A DNA stretch of 8,987 nt from Synechococcaceae cyanobacterium RL_1_2 (GTDB lineage Bacteria > Cyanobacteriota > Cyanobacteriia > Cyanobacteriales > JAAUPO01), in the NCBI GenBank assembly GCA_012033095.1, contig JAAUPO010000054.1:1-8987 (forward strand), written 5' to 3'. Of the stretch, positions 6,857-8,987 are shown in pieces. The notes beneath the pieces were generated by a model. The model saw only the letters and a program-made list of their open reading frames with translations. It made no database searches and was not told where the DNA came from. Made by a program: the position numbers and the translations under genes. Position 1 is the first letter of the stretch, and the number at the start of each line of letters is the position of its first letter.

Positions 6857-6871
6857 TGATAATCATTATCA
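6857..6871. promoter_or_regulatory. Zur/Fur-type operator, perfect 7-1-7 palindrome
   Basis: TGATAATCATTATCA is an exact inverted repeat around a central C. It fits the TGATAAT-N-ATTATCA pattern of FUR-family sites, including those reported for cyanobacterial Zur. It also matches the E. coli 19-bp Fur consensus at 16 of 19 positions (6852-6870), so the motif alone does not separate Zur from Fur. The only downstream plus-strand genes are the zinc importer subunits, which favours Zur. Zinc-loaded Zur bound here would block transcription just after the TATAAT box. Confidence 0.75.
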
Positions 6872-6901
6872 GTCTTAGTTGTTCCTATTATTGAAGTTTT
6901 T

Positions 6902-7038
6902 CTAAGAGGATGTTTGAAAAGCCCCCCTTACCCCCATTCTGTGGGAAATCACCTAAATTTTAACCAATAAAGTCCCCCAAATTGGTGGATTTAGGGGGCG
7001 ACTCAACAACATTTGATGCTTTTCAAACACGTTCTAAG
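6902..7038. mobile_element. MITE with C/G-run core, copy 1
   Basis: The 137-bp element has terminal inverted repeats. Its left end is CTAAGAGGATGTTTGAAAAG, and its right end read inward is CTTAGAACGTGTTTGAAAAG; the 12-bp TGTTTGAAAAGC is exact. It is non-coding, with C-run and G-run segments that fold (GTCCCCC at about 6972 against GGGGGCGAC near 7000). A near-identical second copy begins at 8869. TTCTAAG occurs at both outer edges and may be a target duplication or part of the terminal repeat. It sits between the operator and znuC, within the expected mRNA leader. Confidence 0.8.
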
Positions 7039-7044
7039 TCATTT

Positions 7045-7067
7045 AATTTATCTAATAATTTATCTAA
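7045..7067 (+). repeat. 11-bp direct repeat upstream of znuC
   Basis: AATTTATCTAA occurs twice with a 12-bp period (7045-7055 and 7057-7067), between the MITE and znuC. It may be simple duplication. No regulator is recognised for it. Confidence 0.5.
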
Positions 7068-7139
7068 CCTGTCCTAACTGGTTTTCCTTTAAGGGAAAAA
7101 AGTTAACGGCGAATCCCTTCTCTCTGGCAAGTTAAACCC

Positions 7140-7946
7140 ATGATCCTAAATTTTCCTGTAGATAATGCGGCCATGCTCGCCCCGGTGCTGAACGTACAGG
7201 GGTTAGATGTGTATCGGGGACAAAAATTAGTGGTGCAGGATGTTTCTTTTTCTTTATTGCCTAGTACCAATACGGCCCTAGTGGGCCCGAATGGGGCAGG
7301 AAAAAGTACTTTAGTACAAGCTTTATTGGGGATCTTACCGCGTCAGGCTGGAGAGGTGTCCATCCTGGATCATCAACTTTCCCGTCGGGGTAAATTAAAC
7401 CGTACCATCCGTCAAAATATTGCTTATTTACCCCAAACTTCTGCCTTTGATGAAAATATTCCCATTACGGTAGAAGAATTGGTGGGGCTGGGTTGGGATG
7501 ATCTGGTGGTTGGTTTACCCTGGGTCGGTTGGCGCGATCGCCGTCGTGCGATCGAAATAGCGTTACACCAGGTCGGAGCTTGGCATTTGCGCAAACAATT
7601 ACTCAGCAGTTTATCTGGGGGGGAAACCAAAAGAACTTTACTGGCCTATTGTTTGGTGCGTCCCCGTAGGTTAGTGATTTTAGATGAGGCCCCCGCTGGT
7701 TTAGATAGTCGCGGCGAAACGGAATTTTATCAGTTGCTAGATTATTGTAAACAGGAGCAGCAATGGGCTATTTTGCAAATTTCCCATGATCTGGATATGG
7801 TCAGGAAAACTTGCGATCGCGTCATTTGCTTCAACCGTACGATTCATTGTCAAGGGAAACCAGACCAAACCCTTTCCCAAGAAAACCTAGCCCTGATCTA
7901 TGGCAACGATTTTGTTGCTTACCATCACCACTGCAAGGAGGCTTAA
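7140..7946 (+). CDS. znuC: Zinc-type ABC transporter ATP-binding protein
   Basis: This is an intact 268-aa ABC ATPase that would drive metal import on the cytoplasmic face. It has Walker A GPNGAGKST (49-57), a Q-loop at Q99 (LPQTSAF), signature LSGGE (158-162), Walker B LVILDE (178-183), D-loop GLD (187-189) and the switch His in ISHD (H216). The C-terminus ends YHHHCKEA, the His-rich end common in Zn/Mn (ZnuC/MntA) ATPases. The upstream Zur/Fur-type palindrome and the ZnuB-like partner favour zinc over manganese. The start used is ATG 7140; a second ATG at 7173 (MLAPVLNVQG) is a plausible alternative, and neither has a clear Shine-Dalgarno. znuB overlaps the stop by one base. No znuA is present in the window. 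Confidence 0.92.
   Translation: MILNFPVDNAAMLAPVLNVQGLDVYRGQKLVVQDVSFSLLPSTNTALVGPNGAGKSTLVQALLGILPRQAGEVSILDHQLSRRGKLNRTIRQNIAYLPQTSAFDENIPITVEELVGLGWDDLVVGLPWVGWRDRRRAIEIALHQVGAWHLRKQLLSSLSGGETKRTLLAYCLVRPRRLVILDEAPAGLDSRGETEFYQLLDYCKQEQQWAILQISHDLDMVRKTCDRVICFNRTIHCQGKPDQTLSQENLALIYGNDFVAYHHHCKEA
7935..7941 (+). promoter_or_regulatory. Strong ribosome binding site for znuB
   Basis: AAGGAGG lies 4 nt before the ATG at 7946-7948, inside the end of znuC. It decides the znuB start in favour of MAIETQIMEA over a 45-codon longer in-frame reading from 7811. Confidence 0.8.
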
Positions 7947-8791
7947 TGGCCATCGAGACCCAAATCATGGAAGCGATCGGGTTATTTCAGTTTCCCTTTA
8001 TGCAACGAGCAATGATCGGTGGTATTCTGATCGGTTCCATGGGAGGCTTGTTAGGGAGTTTTACGATCCTACGGCAGCTATCCTTTTTTAGTGAAGCCCT
8101 GGGGGACTCGGCGTTGTTAGGGATTAGCTTAGGTTTAATGATGGGTTTAAATACTTCTGTGATTTTGCTGCCGTTTGCGGTGATATTTGGCTTAGGGGTG
8201 GCCCAGTTATTGCAGCGTACAAGATTAGCTACGGATACCCTCCTTAATCTCATTTGTTCTGCTTGTTTAGCCGTATCCATTATTTTGCTCAATTTTTTAG
8301 ACCAATATAAAGGGGGCATTAATAATTTATTATTCGGGGATATTTTGGCCATTCAAACCAATGATTTATGGATTAGTGGCGTATTATTGATGCTTTGTGT
8401 CGGGTTTTTACTGTTAACCTTTAGAGCCCAAATACTCTTGACCCTCCATGAACCCATGGCGATCGCGAGGGGGGTTAATGCGGATGCTTACCGCACTGGT
8501 TTTATTATTTTATTGGCGTTAGTGGTTGCAGTGGCCATTAAAGCGATCGGAGTACTATTAGTCAGCGCGTTTATTGTGATTCCCGCAGCAGCGGCTAGGC
8601 TCTGGAGTCGGAACTTTACCACCCACGTCGTACTTTCCATGGTGCTAGGGGCCATCAGTGCCATTATCGGCATTGTCGCTTCAGCAGTGCTTAATTTACC
8701 GTCGGGGCCCACCATTGTGATAACCCAATTCCTAGTATTTTTGTTGGGCATACTTACCCCTCGCTTATTCCAACTTAGCCCAAACCCCTAG
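7946..8791 (+). CDS. znuB: Zinc-type ABC transporter membrane subunit (ABC-3 family)
   Basis: This is an intact 281-aa polytopic membrane protein with about eight hydrophobic segments, the permease of a ZnuABC/MntB-type importer. Family marks are LRQLSFFSEALGDSALLG (42-59), the NLLFGDILAI loop (127-136), where LFGD(I/L)LA is ZnuB-like, EPMAIARGVN (169-178), and AIKAIGVLLVSAFIVIPAAAAR (197-218), the most conserved helix pair. The C-terminal part closes with LPSGPTIVITQFLVFLLGI. It overlaps znuC in TAATG, so translation is coupled and 1:1 assembly expected. Position 54 is Asp where many family members have His, as in E. coli AHASLLG. Zinc is inferred from ZnuB-like motifs and the operator; manganese remains possible. 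After the stop there is no convincing terminator, and a MITE begins 77 bp on. Confidence 0.92.
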   Translation: MAIETQIMEAIGLFQFPFMQRAMIGGILIGSMGGLLGSFTILRQLSFFSEALGDSALLGISLGLMMGLNTSVILLPFAVIFGLGVAQLLQRTRLATDTLLNLICSACLAVSIILLNFLDQYKGGINNLLFGDILAIQTNDLWISGVLLMLCVGFLLLTFRAQILLTLHEPMAIARGVNADAYRTGFIILLALVVAVAIKAIGVLLVSAFIVIPAAAARLWSRNFTTHVVLSMVLGAISAIIGIVASAVLNLPSGPTIVITQFLVFLLGILTPRLFQLSPNP

Positions 8792-8868
8792 GGAGTGTCA
8801 TCAATTAGCATTAAAACGTTGATCCTGAGCCAGGTTCAGAAAGTATAGTTTTAAACTGAAATCCTTAG

Positions 8869-8987
8869 CTAAGAATGTGTTTGAAAAGCCCCCCTTGCCC
8901 CCCAGTCTGGGGAAATTACCTAAATTTTAAGTAATAAAGTTCGCCAAATTGGGGGATTTAGGGGGGCGACTCCACAACATTTGATAC
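8869..8987. mobile_element. MITE with C/G-run core, copy 2 (cut by window edge)
   Basis: The left end CTAAGAATGTGTTTGAAAAG matches copy 1 and is even closer to that copy's right terminal repeat. The interior (GCCCCCCTT, AAATTACCTAAATTTTAA, GGGGGATTTAGGGGGGCGAC, ACAACATTTGATAC) follows copy 1 closely, in the same orientation. About 18 bp of the right end should lie outside the window. With copy 1 it brackets znuCB. Confidence 0.8.

Larger units (their letters stand above)
6621..7139. other. 519-bp divergent spacer, Rpn-type gene to znuC
   Basis: There is no coding frame. In order it holds MITE copy B (6622-6710), an unassigned 130 bp, a TATAAT box with a Zur/Fur-type palindrome (6841-6871), a second MITE family (6902-7038) and an 11-bp direct repeat (7045-7067). 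A small stem (TTTTCC with GGAAAA, around 7082-7099) precedes znuC. Confidence 0.65.

Noticed and set aside
7811..7945. Longer in-frame N-terminus for znuB (extra 45 codons)
   Set aside because: It overlaps most of the end of znuC in another frame and is not membrane-like. The AAGGAGG 4 nt before the ATG at 7946 and the TAATG overlap fix the start.
7424..8751. Minus-strand frames opposite znuC and znuB
   Set aside because: They are shadows of two intact, motif-complete genes.
1..8987. tRNA, rRNA, riboswitch or phage attachment site
   Set aside because: I found no tRNA cloverleaf or TTCGAATC-type T-loop context, no rRNA segment, no known riboswitch core, and no integrase or att-like duplication.

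Overview
The window looks like a chromosomal segment of a cyanobacterium. Six copies of the HIP1 octamer GCGATCGC (1144, 2051, 5871, 7534, 7813, 8459) occur in 9 kb. The genes are cyanobacterial in flavour: a lumenal CYP38/TLP38-type cyclophilin and a DUF4351/Rpn-type protein with GISQ repeats. The spacers are AT-rich and carry MITE-like repeats with C/G runs. I cannot name a genus from this.

Layout: positions 1-6620 are all minus-strand. In order of transcription (right to left) they hold an Rpn/PD-(D/E)XK nuclease-type gene (6620-5744, broken), a YkgJ-family cysteine-cluster gene (5657-5274), serS (5099-3810), exbB (3728-3022, broken), exbD (2489-1790, broken) and an exported cyclophilin (1263-146, broken). 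A divergent spacer (6621-7139) holds a MITE, a TATAAT box, a perfect 7-1-7 Zur/Fur-type operator and a second MITE. It leads into a plus-strand znuC-znuB pair (7140-8791) that encodes the ATPase and membrane subunit of a zinc-type ABC importer. A second copy of the second MITE runs off the right edge.

How the genes relate: ZnuC and ZnuB form one transporter, translationally coupled through a TAATG overlap and probably zinc-repressed. ZnuA is not in the window. ExbB and ExbD would form a proton-driven motor for TonB-dependent outer-membrane uptake, but TonB and receptors are absent here. The other genes appear unrelated to each other.

The most striking observation concerns sequence integrity. 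Four of the eight genes are broken by six single-base frameshifts. Every one is repaired by adding one base to a homopolymer run (T6, C6, A4, A5, A4, T5 on the coding strand), and no nonsense changes are visible. This pattern fits consensus sequencing error best, although real early gene decay is not excluded. The second theme is repeats: two MITE families with two copies each, a related C/G-run repeat around the cyclophilin gene, and a MITE lodged between the presumed zinc operator and znuC. I see no convincing undescribed defence, biosynthetic or mobile system.
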